From: Agrobacterium larrymoorei
Lineage (GTDB): Bacteria > Pseudomonadota > Alphaproteobacteria > Rhizobiales > Rhizobiaceae
Assembly (NCBI RefSeq): GCF_013322225.1
Contig: NZ_JAAMFB010000008.1
Span: 1 to 43,946, forward strand
DNA length: 43,946 nt
Direction: 5' to 3'
Position 1 is the stretch's first letter. The number at the start of each line of letters is the position of its first letter. The notes below the pieces were generated by a model. That model was not told the origin of the DNA. It saw only the letters and a program-made list of their open reading frames with translations, and made no database searches. Position numbers and translations under genes: made by a program. Shown in pieces: positions 34,650-43,000 of this stretch.

Positions 34650-35942
34650 TCACGCTGTCCAGCGTTCAATATCGCCGCTTTCACCGATCATGGCGAGACC
34701 GTGTGCAATCGAGAGAAGCTCGCCACCGCTTTCGATCTTGTCCGCGTCGAAGCGGCGGGTGAAGAGCTGGCGGACGGCTGGCACGAAGGAGGTGCCGCCA
34801 GTGAGGAACACTTTGTCGATGGCTTCGGGGGCTGTGTTGGTCTTTACCAGAACTTCGTCCAACGCCTCTTCGATCTTAGCAAGATCATCCGAAATCCACT
34901 GGTCAAAGTCCGAGCGCTTCACCGTTTTGCGGCCAGCTGAGCCGAGCGGCGAGAAGTTGAACTCGGCTTCCTCCTGCGCGGAGAGCGCCATCTTGGTGGC
35001 GGAGATGGCCTGGTAGAGTGGATAGCCCTCATCGTGCTCGACCAGTTCGATGAACATCTCAAGCTTTTCTGGCTCCAGTGCGGAACGCACCAGTGACTTC
35101 AGGTCGGAAAATTCCTTGGTGGTCTTGAAGATTGAGAGCTGATTCCAGCGGCCGAAATTGACGTAATAGCCGGCCGGAACATCGAGGATCTTGTCGAAGC
35201 TCTTGAATTTGCTGCCCTTGCCGATCTCCGGTGAGACGAGATTGTCGATCATGCGGAAGTCGAAATGATCGCCCGCGACGCCAACGCCGGAATGGCCGAT
35301 GGGCGTGGCGGAAAGCTTGCCGCCGTGGGTCTCAAAACGGATCAACGAATAGTCGGTGGTGCCGCCGCCGAAGTCTGCCACCAGAACATTGGCATCCTTC
35401 TTCAGGCTCTGGGCGAAGTAATAGGCGGCGGCCACGGGCTCGTAGACGTAATGGATCTGCGGGAAACCGGCGCGCGTGAGCGCTTCGTTGTAGCGTTGAA
35501 GGGCAAGCTCCTCATTGGGGTTGGAGCCCGAGAAACGTACGGGGCGACCGGCGATCACGGTGGAAACATCGTCCTTCCACTCTTCCCCGGCATAGGATTT
35601 CAGCTTCCGAAGGAAGACCTCCATCAGGTCTTCGAAGCTCTGGCGCTTTGCAAAGACCAGCGTCCCCTGAAACATCGACGAGGCGGCGAAGGTCTTGATG
35701 GATTGCAGGAAGCGGCAGTCGCCGGGATTGTCGATGAACTGACGGATGGCGGCCTGACCGGCTTCGACGTGAAGTGCTGCTGCACCAAGCGCGCCATCTT
35801 TCATGAAGGAGAGCGCAGTGCGCATGCTGTCCGTCGTACCGGCACTTGAGGTAAAGCGCATGGAGTGGCTTGTGGAGCCGGTATCCGAAAGTGCCATGAC
35901 GGTGTTGGTCGTGCCGAAATCGAGGCCGAGTGTCCGAGCCAT
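34650..35942 (-). CDS. yegD: YegD-type Hsp70-family ATPase
   Basis: The 430-residue protein is an Hsp70-like ATPase without the DnaK substrate-binding domain. The phosphate-1 motif is LGLDFGTTNTV, the phosphate-2 motif is VADFGGGTTDYSLIRFE, and the adenosine motif is VFLTGGTSFVPAVRQLF. YPVYEPVAAAYYFAQ-like sequence (YVYEPVAAAYYFAQ) in the middle is typical of YegD. These proteins may act as specialised chaperones; partners are not known. Length is near E. coli YegD (450). It ends 43 bases before the UDG-like gene on the same strand and is divergent from the beta-lactamase, with a 227-base intergenic region between the two starts. Confidence 0.9.
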   Translation of the reverse strand: MARTLGLDFGTTNTVMALSDTGSTSHSMRFTSSAGTTDSMRTALSFMKDGALGAAALHVEAGQAAIRQFIDNPGDCRFLQSIKTFAASSMFQGTLVFAKRQSFEDLMEVFLRKLKSYAGEEWKDDVSTVIAGRPVRFSGSNPNEELALQRYNEALTRAGFPQIHYVYEPVAAAYYFAQSLKKDANVLVADFGGGTTDYSLIRFETHGGKLSATPIGHSGVGVAGDHFDFRMIDNLVSPEIGKGSKFKSFDKILDVPAGYYVNFGRWNQLSIFKTTKEFSDLKSLVRSALEPEKLEMFIELVEHDEGYPLYQAISATKMALSAQEEAEFNFSPLGSAGRKTVKRSDFDQWISDDLAKIEEALDEVLVKTNTAPEAIDKVFLTGGTSFVPAVRQLFTRRFDADKIESGGELLSIAHGLAMIGESGDIERWTA

Positions 35943-36169
35943 AGCGAATATCCTTATGCGTCAAGAAAAATGTGCCGGAAGCCTGAAGGCATTCCGGTAT
36001 GAAAAGACGCGAGTGCGCCGCCTGTTTTGAGGAGGGCGCGTGATGGCATAGCGAATTGTGAATAGCAAGCGCGGGTGACGGTTTTTCTGCGGGGCGCCGC
36101 AAGAAAGCCATGCCGGGTTGTCGTAACGGCCACCGGGGTATTTTAGTATTGAGTAATTGGAGGACGCCC

Positions 36170-36982
36170 ATGCCGTTCGGCATACGCATAACACTGGCCA
36201 CACTAACCTTATTGGCAGGAAGCTTTCCCCTGACGGCGGCGCTTGCAGCGGAAACGGCGCATTGCACTGTTATTCTGGATGCTGCGTCAGGCGAAACACT
36301 TCATCGTGACGGCACGTGCGATAAGGGCTTTGCACCACAATCTACCTTCAAGTTTCCACTTGCCTTGATGGGATATGATGCCGGAATTTTGAAAGATGAG
36401 ACCACGCCGCGCTGGGATTACAGGGCGGAATGGAAGCGCCCGAAGCGCGAGCAGAAATCCGTCGATCCAACCATATGGGAAAAGGATTCCATCGTCTGGT
36501 ACTCGCAGGAAGTGACACGCAAACTCGGCAAGGAAAAGTTTGCTGATTACACCCGGCGCTTCGACTACGGCAACGCGGATGTGCGCGGCATCAAGGGCCA
36601 GACGGACGGGCTGACGGAAGCCTGGTTGATGTCTTCACTGAAGATTTCGGGCGACCAGCAGGCAGATTTCGTGCGCCGTTTCGTCACCGGTAAACTGCCG
36701 GTTTCCAAGGAAGCACAGACGAAAACCGAAGCCATTATTCCGCAGTTTGATGCGGCGGATGGCTGGAAGGTGCATGGCAAGACCGGCTCCGGTCGCATGC
36801 GCGACAAGGCGGGCAAGCCGGATGGCGATAGCTGGCTCGGTTGGTTCGTCGGTTGGGCCATCAAGGGTGAGCGCAAGGTGGTCTTCGCCCGGCTGAACGT
36901 TCAGGACTGGAAGCGCAAAGAACCGATTAGTTTCGTGACGAGGGATAGGCTGATTGCCGACCTGCCGAAGCTGGTGAAGTGA
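36170..36982 (+). CDS. Class D (OXA-type) beta-lactamase
   Basis: The 270-residue exported enzyme has a signal peptide ending near AALAAETA. All class D signatures are present: S58-T-F-K61 (catalytic serine and lysine), S107-I-V, Y133-G-N, W152 in AWLMSSLKIS and K204-T-G. It hydrolyses beta-lactams in the periplasm; spectrum cannot be judged from sequence. The start is fixed by GGAGG six bases upstream of ATG 36170. The gene sits in core chromosomal context with no mobile element beside it, so it looks intrinsic. It ends three bases before a convergent small membrane protein. Confidence 0.93.
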   Translation: MPFGIRITLATLTLLAGSFPLTAALAAETAHCTVILDAASGETLHRDGTCDKGFAPQSTFKFPLALMGYDAGILKDETTPRWDYRAEWKRPKREQKSVDPTIWEKDSIVWYSQEVTRKLGKEKFADYTRRFDYGNADVRGIKGQTDGLTEAWLMSSLKISGDQQADFVRRFVTGKLPVSKEAQTKTEAIIPQFDAADGWKVHGKTGSGRMRDKAGKPDGDSWLGWFVGWAIKGERKVVFARLNVQDWKRKEPISFVTRDRLIADLPKLVK

Positions 36983-36985
36983 GGC

Positions 36986-37189
36986 TTACCGGATGAAGCG
37001 CCGGGCTGAAACTATCACGACCAGTCCGGCGATCGCCGTCAAGGCACCGCGCAACATCCAAGGGCTCTGATTGATCATGAAGCTGGAGGCGGGGTAAGGG
37101 AAATAGCCACTGCCCTGACCAATCCAGATGAGGCCGATAAGCACAATCGATATGCCAAGAACGATGAGCGAGATACGAAGTGCCGGCAT
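36986..37189 (-). CDS. Small membrane protein (67 residues)
   Basis: From ATG 37189 (GAGG eight bases upstream) the product has two transmembrane helices, about residues 5-24 (RISLIVLGISIVLIGLIWIG) and 46-64 (LRGALTAIAGLVVIVSARR), with a short external loop containing YFPYPASSFMINQSPWM. An upstream in-frame extension would add 28 residues but lacks a ribosome site. I do not recognise the family beyond small conserved membrane proteins of rhizobia. It is convergent with the beta-lactamase and 80 bases downstream of the acidic protein gene on the same strand. Confidence 0.6.
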   Translation of the reverse strand: MPALRISLIVLGISIVLIGLIWIGQGSGYFPYPASSFMINQSPWMLRGALTAIAGLVVIVSARRFIR

Positions 37190-37269
37190 GATGAGCCTCA
37201 ATATGGCAGAAACCTCCTCGGAGATTAACCCGAAGAGGTTCGATACGCCACGAATTTTACCGGATGGCA

Positions 37270-38559
37270 TCAAGCCTCGGCGTAGTATTTCTCTACGAGA
37301 CTGGGCTGTTCTTGATCCGCATTCTGATCGGCAAGGCTGGTCTTGCTCTCGGCGGTCTCGTCGCTGTTGACGATGGCGTCCAGCAGACCCTGTATGATGC
37401 GGCTTCTCTGGACTTCTTCAGCGCGGCTGCGCGCAACCTCGATCGCGGCTTCCTCTTCCGCGCGGCTGATACGAAGCGATGATCTGGCTTCCATTTCATC
37501 GGACCTGAGGGTGCTGGCCGCTGCAGATGCCGACGAACGTGTGCCTGATGTGGAAGAAGCATTCGCGGTGCTGGATGGCGAGGGCTGCGCCACGACAGCC
37601 TCATCGTCATTGCTGCCGTCCTCAATAGACTGCGGTTCTTCGTCGGTTTCAGGAAGAACTTCGTCTTCAACCGGCGTTTCCGCAGATGCATCGGTCTCTT
37701 CGAAATTAACCGGCTCACCATCCGCCTCGGAAAGCTCGCTGGATGCAGAGGGTTCAGCCGCAGGCTCTGCTTCGGCTTCGTCCGTCGCAATCTCTTCCGC
37801 GTTGGCATCTGCTGGAGCTTCTGGGGATGCGAAATCTTCATTAGTGTCGGTAGAGCCCGCGTCTTCTTCGACTTTCTCTTCCGCTGGCGTTTCGGCAGAA
37901 GCTTCAGCCTCGTCAGGGGAGACCTGGTATCCGTCCGAGCCTTCAGCTTCCTCAGCCGGGGCTGGGTCCGCAGCGTCTTCTGCTACGGCTTCATCGGCAA
38001 TGTCGTCCTGCCCTTCTGCCGGCTCGCCGTCATCGACCGGTTGTGCCGATTGCCAATCCTCCTCGGTTTCCGCAGGGGTAATGGCTTCCTGTTCCGCTGG
38101 CGCTTCGGCGGGAATTTCGGTCTCGTCGGCGGGATAAGACTCGGCGTCCAGGTCCGGAGCCTCATCGGTCGCTGTGGGGTCGCCTGCCTCGCCGGTGCTT
38201 TCTTCCGCTACGGTTTCATCGGTCGGCGCTTCCTCGGCGGGTGCATCTTCTACCTGCTCGGGCTCGACTGCTGTTTCGGTCTCTTCCGAGCCGGAGGTCT
38301 CTTCGACAGATGAAGGCTGAGGAGAATAGGTGCCATCATCGTAGCCGCCGTCAGCTTCCTCTGCCGTTGTCGGGCCGGTCGTTGCTGGCTGACTGGCCGG
38401 CTGGCTGGCATTTTGCGACGAGTTCTGCGTAGCCGAAGGTTGCGTACCCGAAGTCTGGCTGCTGCCCTGGGAGGATGCAGGCTGGCTGCTGGCGGTTTGC
38501 TGATTGGAAGAGGTGTTGCCAGTTGCGGCGGTGGTAGGCGGGAGAATGCTTGTCAACAT
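37270..38559 (-). CDS. Highly acidic, low-complexity 429-residue protein
   Basis: This protein has a striking layout. Residues 1-65 have no charged residue and are Ser/Thr/Gln/Pro-rich (TASSQPASSQGSSQTSGTQ). Residues 66-325 are dominated by Glu, Asp, Ala and Pro, with a single lysine (K229) and no arginine. Residues 326-350 are Ser/Ala-rich, and 351-429 are a mixed-charge helical segment (SDEMEARSSLRISRAEEEAA) ending in KYYAEA. No signal peptide or catalytic motif is visible; most of the chain is probably disordered. The ATG at 38559 has an anti-Shine-Dalgarno-like CCTCCTTCC just upstream instead of a ribosome site, so the start or its regulation is unusual. The family is unknown to me. Confidence 0.75.
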   Translation of the reverse strand: MLTSILPPTTAATGNTSSNQQTASSQPASSQGSSQTSGTQPSATQNSSQNASQPASQPATTGPTTAEEADGGYDDGTYSPQPSSVEETSGSEETETAVEPEQVEDAPAEEAPTDETVAEESTGEAGDPTATDEAPDLDAESYPADETEIPAEAPAEQEAITPAETEEDWQSAQPVDDGEPAEGQDDIADEAVAEDAADPAPAEEAEGSDGYQVSPDEAEASAETPAEEKVEEDAGSTDTNEDFASPEAPADANAEEIATDEAEAEPAAEPSASSELSEADGEPVNFEETDASAETPVEDEVLPETDEEPQSIEDGSNDDEAVVAQPSPSSTANASSTSGTRSSASAAASTLRSDEMEARSSLRISRAEEEAAIEVARSRAEEVQRSRIIQGLLDAIVNSDETAESKTSLADQNADQEQPSLVEKYYAEA

Positions 38560-38671
38560 GGAAGGAGGACCAAAGATTGATGTTGCGCAATCTTTAGGTC
38601 ACCACCCCGGAATTTTCGGTGCAAACTCGTGGTTGCATTTAATTAAAATGCGATCTATCTGCCGCTTTTTG

Positions 38672-38683
38672 CGATAATTATCG
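38672..38683. promoter_or_regulatory. Palindrome between the acidic-protein and dehydrogenase genes
   Basis: CGATAATTATCG is a perfect 12-base palindrome in AT-rich DNA, 113 bases upstream of the acidic protein ATG. It could be an operator or part of its promoter. No regulator can be named. Confidence 0.3.
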
Positions 38684-38697
38684 AAAATAATTATATT

Positions 38698-38718
38698 GGA
38701 GACGCATGGCGCGCCTCC
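38698..38718 (-). terminator. Probable terminator of the SDR gene
   Basis: On the minus strand GGAGGCGC pairs with GCGTCTCC (one G-U pair) around a five-base loop, 23 bases after the dehydrogenase stop, and is followed by AATATAATTATTTT. The T-run is imperfect, so termination may be moderate. Confidence 0.45.
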
Positions 38719-38740
38719 AGCTTCGTTTTTTCTTTCGAAA

Positions 38741-39529
38741 TCAGATCGATTTCGCTGCGCCACCATCCACATGCAGCATGGTGCCGGTGATGTAGCTGGC
38801 GGGTTGCGAGCACAGGAATGCACCGGCTGCCCCAAACTCTTCCACGGTGCCGAGGCGAGCAGCCGGGATGCTTTTGATCGATGCTTCGCGGACCTCATCG
38901 ACGCTCTTTCCGAGCCGCTTGGCATTCGCGCCATCAAGCTCGTCTATGCGGTCGGTGTGAATGCGCCCGGGCAGCAGCATGTTTGCGGTGATGCCGAAGC
39001 CCGCAAGTTCCGTGGACAGTGTCTTGTTGAAGCCGACCAGAGCGCCGCGCAATGTGTTGGAAAGCGCCAGATTGGGGATCGGCTCGAACACGCCGGAAGA
39101 GGCGACGGTGAGGATGCGGCCCCAGCCTTGCTCCTTCATCTGTGGCACAAGGGCATTGGTGAGGGTGACGACGCGTAACACCATAGTCTGGAAGAAGGTG
39201 TCCAGCTTTTCCGCCGTAATATCCTGCGCCAGACCCGGCGTCGGGCCGCCGGTGTTGTTGACCAGAATATCGATGCCGCCGAGCCGCGTCTTGACCGCTT
39301 CGACCATGGATGGCACGAAATTGTCTTCCGCAAGATCGCCCCACACCCAATCCGCCTTGCCCTTGCCAAGCGCGTTTATCGCCTTGGCGTTGGCCTCCAG
39401 CTTCTCGCCGCTGCGTCCCACCAGCAGCACGTTTGCACCTTCTTTCGCAAGGGCTGTCGCGATGCCGAGACCGAGGCCGCGGGAAGAGGCGAGAACGAGT
39501 GCGCGTTTGCCGGAAATGCCGAAATCCAT
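38741..39529 (-). CDS. Atypical short-chain dehydrogenase/reductase
   Basis: The 262-residue protein has the Rossmann cofactor motif ASSRGLGLG (residues 14-22), NNTGGP at 91-96, the serine region TVASSGVF (S144/S145) and the C-terminal PGRIHTDRIDELDG. At the usual YxxxK position it reads S157-N-T-L-R161, so the catalytic Tyr and Lys are absent. A recognised SDR subgroup has this SNxxR pattern; the reaction is not established from sequence. The start at 39529 is supported by AGGAGG five bases upstream; the frame continues to 39610 without a ribosome site. It is divergent from ETF-QO with a 338-base intergenic region holding two palindromes. Confidence 0.88.
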   Translation of the reverse strand: MDFGISGKRALVLASSRGLGLGIATALAKEGANVLLVGRSGEKLEANAKAINALGKGKADWVWGDLAEDNFVPSMVEAVKTRLGGIDILVNNTGGPTPGLAQDITAEKLDTFFQTMVLRVVTLTNALVPQMKEQGWGRILTVASSGVFEPIPNLALSNTLRGALVGFNKTLSTELAGFGITANMLLPGRIHTDRIDELDGANAKRLGKSVDEVREASIKSIPAARLGTVEEFGAAGAFLCSQPASYITGTMLHVDGGAAKSI

Positions 39530-39644
39530 TTGATCCTCCTGAATGCTTTCTTCATCTATAAGCAGGGTTACCAATGATTTGAAGGTCTCAGCCGCAAACT
39601 CTGGCAGCACTTGACCGGCGAAACATCACCCATTAAATTCCATT

Positions 39645-39658
39645 TTACGTAAACGTAA
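39645..39658. promoter_or_regulatory. MerR/LiuR-like palindrome upstream of ETF-QO
   Basis: TTACGTAAACGTAA consists of perfect six-base inverted arms (TTACGT / ACGTAA) around AA. It resembles the operator of LiuR, the MerR-type regulator of branched-chain amino acid and fatty acid breakdown, whose regulons can include electron-transfer flavoprotein genes. Family resemblance is from memory; binding is inferred. Confidence 0.5.
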
Positions 39659-39673
39659 GATTATCATCATCCG

Positions 39674-39686
39674 GTTGTCAGACAAC
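39674..39686. promoter_or_regulatory. Second palindrome in the SDR / ETF-QO intergenic region
   Basis: GTTGTCAGACAAC is a perfect palindrome with a single central A. The shape resembles GntR-family (TTGTC...GACAA) operators. It lies 15 bases from the TTACGT palindrome, so the region may be doubly regulated. The remaining stretch to the ETF-QO start (39687-39867) contains no further gene. Confidence 0.4.
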
Positions 39687-39867
39687 AGTCTTGCGGCAGG
39701 ACAGGATTTGCCGCTATTGAAGCTCGACAACGGCTTCCGGCTTTGCGAAGAGAGTAGAGAATCTCTCAAGTTTTCTTGCAAGGCTGATACGGGGAACTGG
39801 AAGACTGCGCACTGGTTGGGAACCACAATAAAAAGCCGGAAGAGACCGGCGAACTGACGAGGACCTT

Positions 39868-41532
39868 ATGACGGAAGAAATGGAATTGCCGGAACGCGAA
39901 TCGATGGAATTCGACGTGGTCATCGTCGGTGCAGGCCCTGCGGGTCTCTCCGCAGCCATTCGGCTGAAACAGGTCAATCCCGAACTCTCCGTCGTGGTGC
40001 TTGAAAAAGGCACCGAAGTCGGTGCGCACATCCTTTCCGGCGCGGTGGTCGATCCCGTTGGAATAGACAGGCTTCTGCCGGGCTGGCGCGAGGAAGAGGG
40101 GCATCCCTTCAAGACAGAAGTCAAGGACGACCAGTTCCTGTTTTTAGGCCCTGCTGGCTCCATTCGCCTGCCGAATTTCCTGATGCCGCCGCTGATGAAC
40201 AACCACGGCAATTACATCGTCTCGCTTGGCCTCGTCTGTCGGTGGCTGGCGGAAAAGGCGGAAGCTCTCGGCGTCGAGATCTATCCCGGCTTTGCCGCAA
40301 CCGAAGTGCTTTATAATGACGACGGTGCTGTGATCGGCGTTGCGACCGGCGACATGGGTGTGGAGCGCAATGGCGAGCCGGGACCGGCCTATACGCGCGG
40401 CATGGCGCTGATGGGCAAGTACGTGCTGATCGGTGAGGGCGTGCGTGGTTCGCTGGCAAAGCAGCTCATCAAGAAGTTCGATCTCTCAAAAGACAGCGAC
40501 GTTCAGAAATTCGGCATCGGCATCAAGGAACTATGGCAGGTGAAGCCGGAGAACCACCGCCAAGGCCTGGTGCAGCACTCCTTCGGTTGGCCACTGGGCA
40601 TGAAGGTGGGCGGCGGCTCGTTCCTTTACCATCTGGAAGACAACCTCGTTGCCGTCGGTTTCGTGGTGCATCTCAACTACAAGAACCCCTATCTTTATCC
40701 TTTTGAGGAATTCCAGCGTTTCAAGACGCACCCGGCGATTGCCCCGACATTCGAAGGCGGAAAGCGCCTGTCCTACGGTGCGCGCGCGATTACCGAAGGC
40801 GGCTATCAGTCGGTGCCGAAGCTGACCTTCCCCGGCGGCGCGCTGATCGGCTGTTCCGCCGGTCTCGTCAACGTGCCGCGCATCAAGGGCAGCCACAATG
40901 CCGTGCTTTCCGGTATGCTGGCGGCGGACAAGATCGCGCAAGCGCTGGCAGCAGGCCGTGCCAACGACGAAGTCATCGAGATCGAAAACGAGTGGCGCGA
41001 TACGGACATCGGCAAGGATCTGAAGCGCGTTCGCAACGTCAAACCGCTCTGGTCGAAATTCGGCACGGCGATTGGCGTCGGCCTCGGCGGTCTCGATATG
41101 TGGACAAACCAGTTGTTCGGCTTCTCCATCTTCGGAACGCTGAAACACGGCAAGACGGACGCCGAAAGCCTTGAGCCTGCAAAGCTGCACAAGCCGATTG
41201 CCTATCCCAAGCCGGACGGCGTTCTGACCTTCGACCGCCTTTCCTCCGTATACCTCTCGTCCACCAACCATGAAGAGGACCAGCCGGTCCACCTTCAGGT
41301 AAAGGACATGGAGTTGCAGAAGCGTTCCGAGCATGACGTCTATGCCGGACCTTCGACGCGCTACTGTCCCGCCGGGGTCTATGAGTGGGTGGAAAAAGAC
41401 GGAGAGGAAGTCTACGTCATCAACGCCCAAAACTGCGTCCACTGCAAGACTTGCGATATCAAGGACCCGAACCAGAACATAAACTGGGTGCCGCCGCAGG
41501 GTGGTGAGGGGCCGGTCTACGCGAATATGTGA
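39868..41532 (+). CDS. Electron-transfer flavoprotein:ubiquinone oxidoreductase
   Basis: The 554-residue enzyme has an N-terminal FAD-binding motif (VVIVGAGPAGLSAAIRLKQ), VLEKGTEVGAHILSGAVVDP, a hydrophobic membrane-association and quinone region in the middle (GGALIGCSAGLVNVPRIKG), and the C-terminal [4Fe-4S] cluster region (STRYCPAGVYEW, INAQNCVHCKTCDIKDPNQN). It passes electrons from ETF, reduced by acyl-CoA and amino acid dehydrogenases, to ubiquinone. All cluster cysteines are visible. GAGGAC precedes the ATG. Its stop overlaps the next start (TGATG), so it is coupled to a GNAT acetyltransferase. The palindromes upstream suggest control by carbon catabolism regulators. Confidence 0.96.
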   Translation: MTEEMELPERESMEFDVVIVGAGPAGLSAAIRLKQVNPELSVVVLEKGTEVGAHILSGAVVDPVGIDRLLPGWREEEGHPFKTEVKDDQFLFLGPAGSIRLPNFLMPPLMNNHGNYIVSLGLVCRWLAEKAEALGVEIYPGFAATEVLYNDDGAVIGVATGDMGVERNGEPGPAYTRGMALMGKYVLIGEGVRGSLAKQLIKKFDLSKDSDVQKFGIGIKELWQVKPENHRQGLVQHSFGWPLGMKVGGGSFLYHLEDNLVAVGFVVHLNYKNPYLYPFEEFQRFKTHPAIAPTFEGGKRLSYGARAITEGGYQSVPKLTFPGGALIGCSAGLVNVPRIKGSHNAVLSGMLAADKIAQALAAGRANDEVIEIENEWRDTDIGKDLKRVRNVKPLWSKFGTAIGVGLGGLDMWTNQLFGFSIFGTLKHGKTDAESLEPAKLHKPIAYPKPDGVLTFDRLSSVYLSSTNHEEDQPVHLQVKDMELQKRSEHDVYAGPSTRYCPAGVYEWVEKDGEEVYVINAQNCVHCKTCDIKDPNQNINWVPPQGGEGPVYANM

Positions 41533-42071
41533 TGGGCGAAACCTTAGCGCAAAGGCCATCGGGAATAACGATACGCCAAGGCGTGAAGGGAGACTTCGAC
41601 CGGCTGGCCGAGATCGAGCTGGATGCCTTCGTCGTATGGGCAACTGCTTGCGAGGTGGCGCTTGAGGCTTCCGCTACGCCGCACCGTTTGTTTCAAGAAG
41701 GTATGGATCAAGGCCTTCTTCTGGTTGCCGACGACGAGCATACCCAACGGAGTATCGGATTTGTGCTTGGATTTGCCACGCTTGGTTATCTCTATATTGC
41801 AGAGGTGGATGTTGAGCGCGCATCACAGGGGCGCGGTGTCGGTCGCTGTCTGATGCAAAGCGTACTGAATAAAGGGCGAGACCGGGGGCTCACATCTGCC
41901 GTTCTGACGACAGATCGATATGCCCGATTTAACGCACCCTTTTACAGACAGCTTGGATTTGAGATTATTGACGAAGGCGAGACGCCAGCCTTTCTGCGGG
42001 AACGGCTGGACAAACAGATTGAATCCGGGCTGGATCCGCAGAGACGCGTTGCAATGCTGGCGCGTCTGTAA
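41532..42071 (+). CDS. GNAT-family N-acetyltransferase
   Basis: The 179-residue protein has the GNAT fold: ITIRQGVKGDFDRLAEIELD at the start, a beta segment GYLYIAEVDVERASQGRGVG with the acetyl-CoA pyrophosphate loop (SQGRGVGRCLMQ), and NAPFYRQLGFEIIDEGETP near the end. It would transfer an acetyl group to a small molecule or protein amine; the substrate is unknown. The ATG overlaps the ETF-QO stop, and a GTG at 41529 is an alternative. Co-translation with ETF-QO is likely by position, but a functional link is not evident. Confidence 0.9.
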   Translation: MGETLAQRPSGITIRQGVKGDFDRLAEIELDAFVVWATACEVALEASATPHRLFQEGMDQGLLLVADDEHTQRSIGFVLGFATLGYLYIAEVDVERASQGRGVGRCLMQSVLNKGRDRGLTSAVLTTDRYARFNAPFYRQLGFEIIDEGETPAFLRERLDKQIESGLDPQRRVAMLARL

Positions 42072-42232
42072 CTGGACGTCGACGTCATGACATGAACAAA
42101 TTGTCTGTGATCTTGTTAGGAGCGGTTGTTCTTGTGTCTCGGGAGTTTGCAGGAACGGTACGGATAATCTAGTAATATGGAAACCTTGGAGAGCCTGTTA
42201 GGGTATTCACATCCGGGTTTGGGAGTAGGTAA

Positions 42233-42976
42233 ATGGCGAATCTGAGCAGTAAGGTTTCGGTTCTGCGAAGAAATATGAAACTAGCCTGTGGCGCGTCGAT
42301 GTTAGCTGCTGTTCTACTGGCAGTCGCCGGCCCTGCGAAAGCGGCAAGCTGCCGAGCCGATGCTGTCGCAGCTATCGACTGGACCGAGTGCAACAAGCGC
42401 TTGCTGATGCTTGGTGGCAGCGTTCTGGACGGAGCCACGCTGAAAGGCACCGATTTCACTTATACCGATCTTCGAGGCTCTTCCTTCAACAAGGCCAATT
42501 TCGAAAAGGCCAAGCTGATCCGCACGTCGCTTGCATCGTCGCAACTCGAAGGTGCCAACCTGAGCAAGATTGAGGCCTATCGCAGTGATTTCAGCGATGT
42601 AAATGCCGAAAATGCAGTCTTTCTCAGTGCGGAAATGCAGCGCGCCAACTTTGAGAATGCCAAGCTGGTGAACGCAAATTTCAGCAAGGCGGAACTCGGC
42701 AGGGCCGATTTTAATGGGGCGACGCTGACCGGCACCAAGTTCAGCAAAACAAACCTGTCTCGCGCCAGCTTCAAGGGCGCCAGTTTCAACGGGCCAATCG
42801 ATTTCGAAGATTCGTTCCTGTTGCTCACGCGGATCGAGGGTCTGGACCTTTCGTCTGCGACGGGGCTGGACCAGCGGCAGATCGATATCGCCTGTGGAGA
42901 TGATAAAACGAAGCTTCCATCCGGGCTGACCAAGCCAGGAAACTGGCCTTGCCCGGAAGATTCGGAAGATGAATGA
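42233..42976 (+). CDS. Exported pentapeptide-repeat protein
   Basis: The 247-residue protein begins with a signal peptide (MKLACGASMLAAVLLAVAGP, cleavage near AKAASC), then about 130 residues of pentapeptide repeats with the A(D/N)(L/F)xx pattern: LDGATLKGTDFTYTDL, FNKANFEKAKL, LEGANLSKIEA, RANFENAKLVNANFSKAEL, GRADFNGATLTGTKF. These form a right-handed quadrilateral beta-helix. The C-terminal region (GLDQRQIDIACGDDKTKLP, ending PCPEDSEDE) has two cysteines. Periplasmic location is predicted; the role is unknown. GGGAG precedes ATG 42233. A 22-codon ORF (42177-42245) overlaps the start but has no ribosome site. Confidence 0.9.
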   Translation: MANLSSKVSVLRRNMKLACGASMLAAVLLAVAGPAKAASCRADAVAAIDWTECNKRLLMLGGSVLDGATLKGTDFTYTDLRGSSFNKANFEKAKLIRTSLASSQLEGANLSKIEAYRSDFSDVNAENAVFLSAEMQRANFENAKLVNANFSKAELGRADFNGATLTGTKFSKTNLSRASFKGASFNGPIDFEDSFLLLTRIEGLDLSSATGLDQRQIDIACGDDKTKLPSGLTKPGNWPCPEDSEDE

Positions 42977-43000
42977 GGGTAGGGTGTCTTCGCCACCCTC
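42975..43000. terminator. Possible shared terminator between convergent genes
   Basis: GAGGGT (42975-42980) can pair with ACCCTC (42995-43000), extended by GGTG/CGCC, around a TCTT loop between the pentapeptide gene and the convergent dehydrogenase. No clear T-run follows on either strand, so this is weak. Confidence 0.3.

Noticed and set aside
37343..38137. 264-codon Ser-rich frame on the plus strand opposite the acidic protein
   Set aside because: It is the complement of the Glu/Ala/Pro codons of the minus-strand gene and has no ribosome site; the minus frame is longer and ends in a plausible helical domain.
42177..42245. 22-codon ORF (METLESLLGYSH) overlapping the pentapeptide gene start
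   Set aside because: No ribosome site and no attenuator-like features; chance ORF more likely than a leader peptide.
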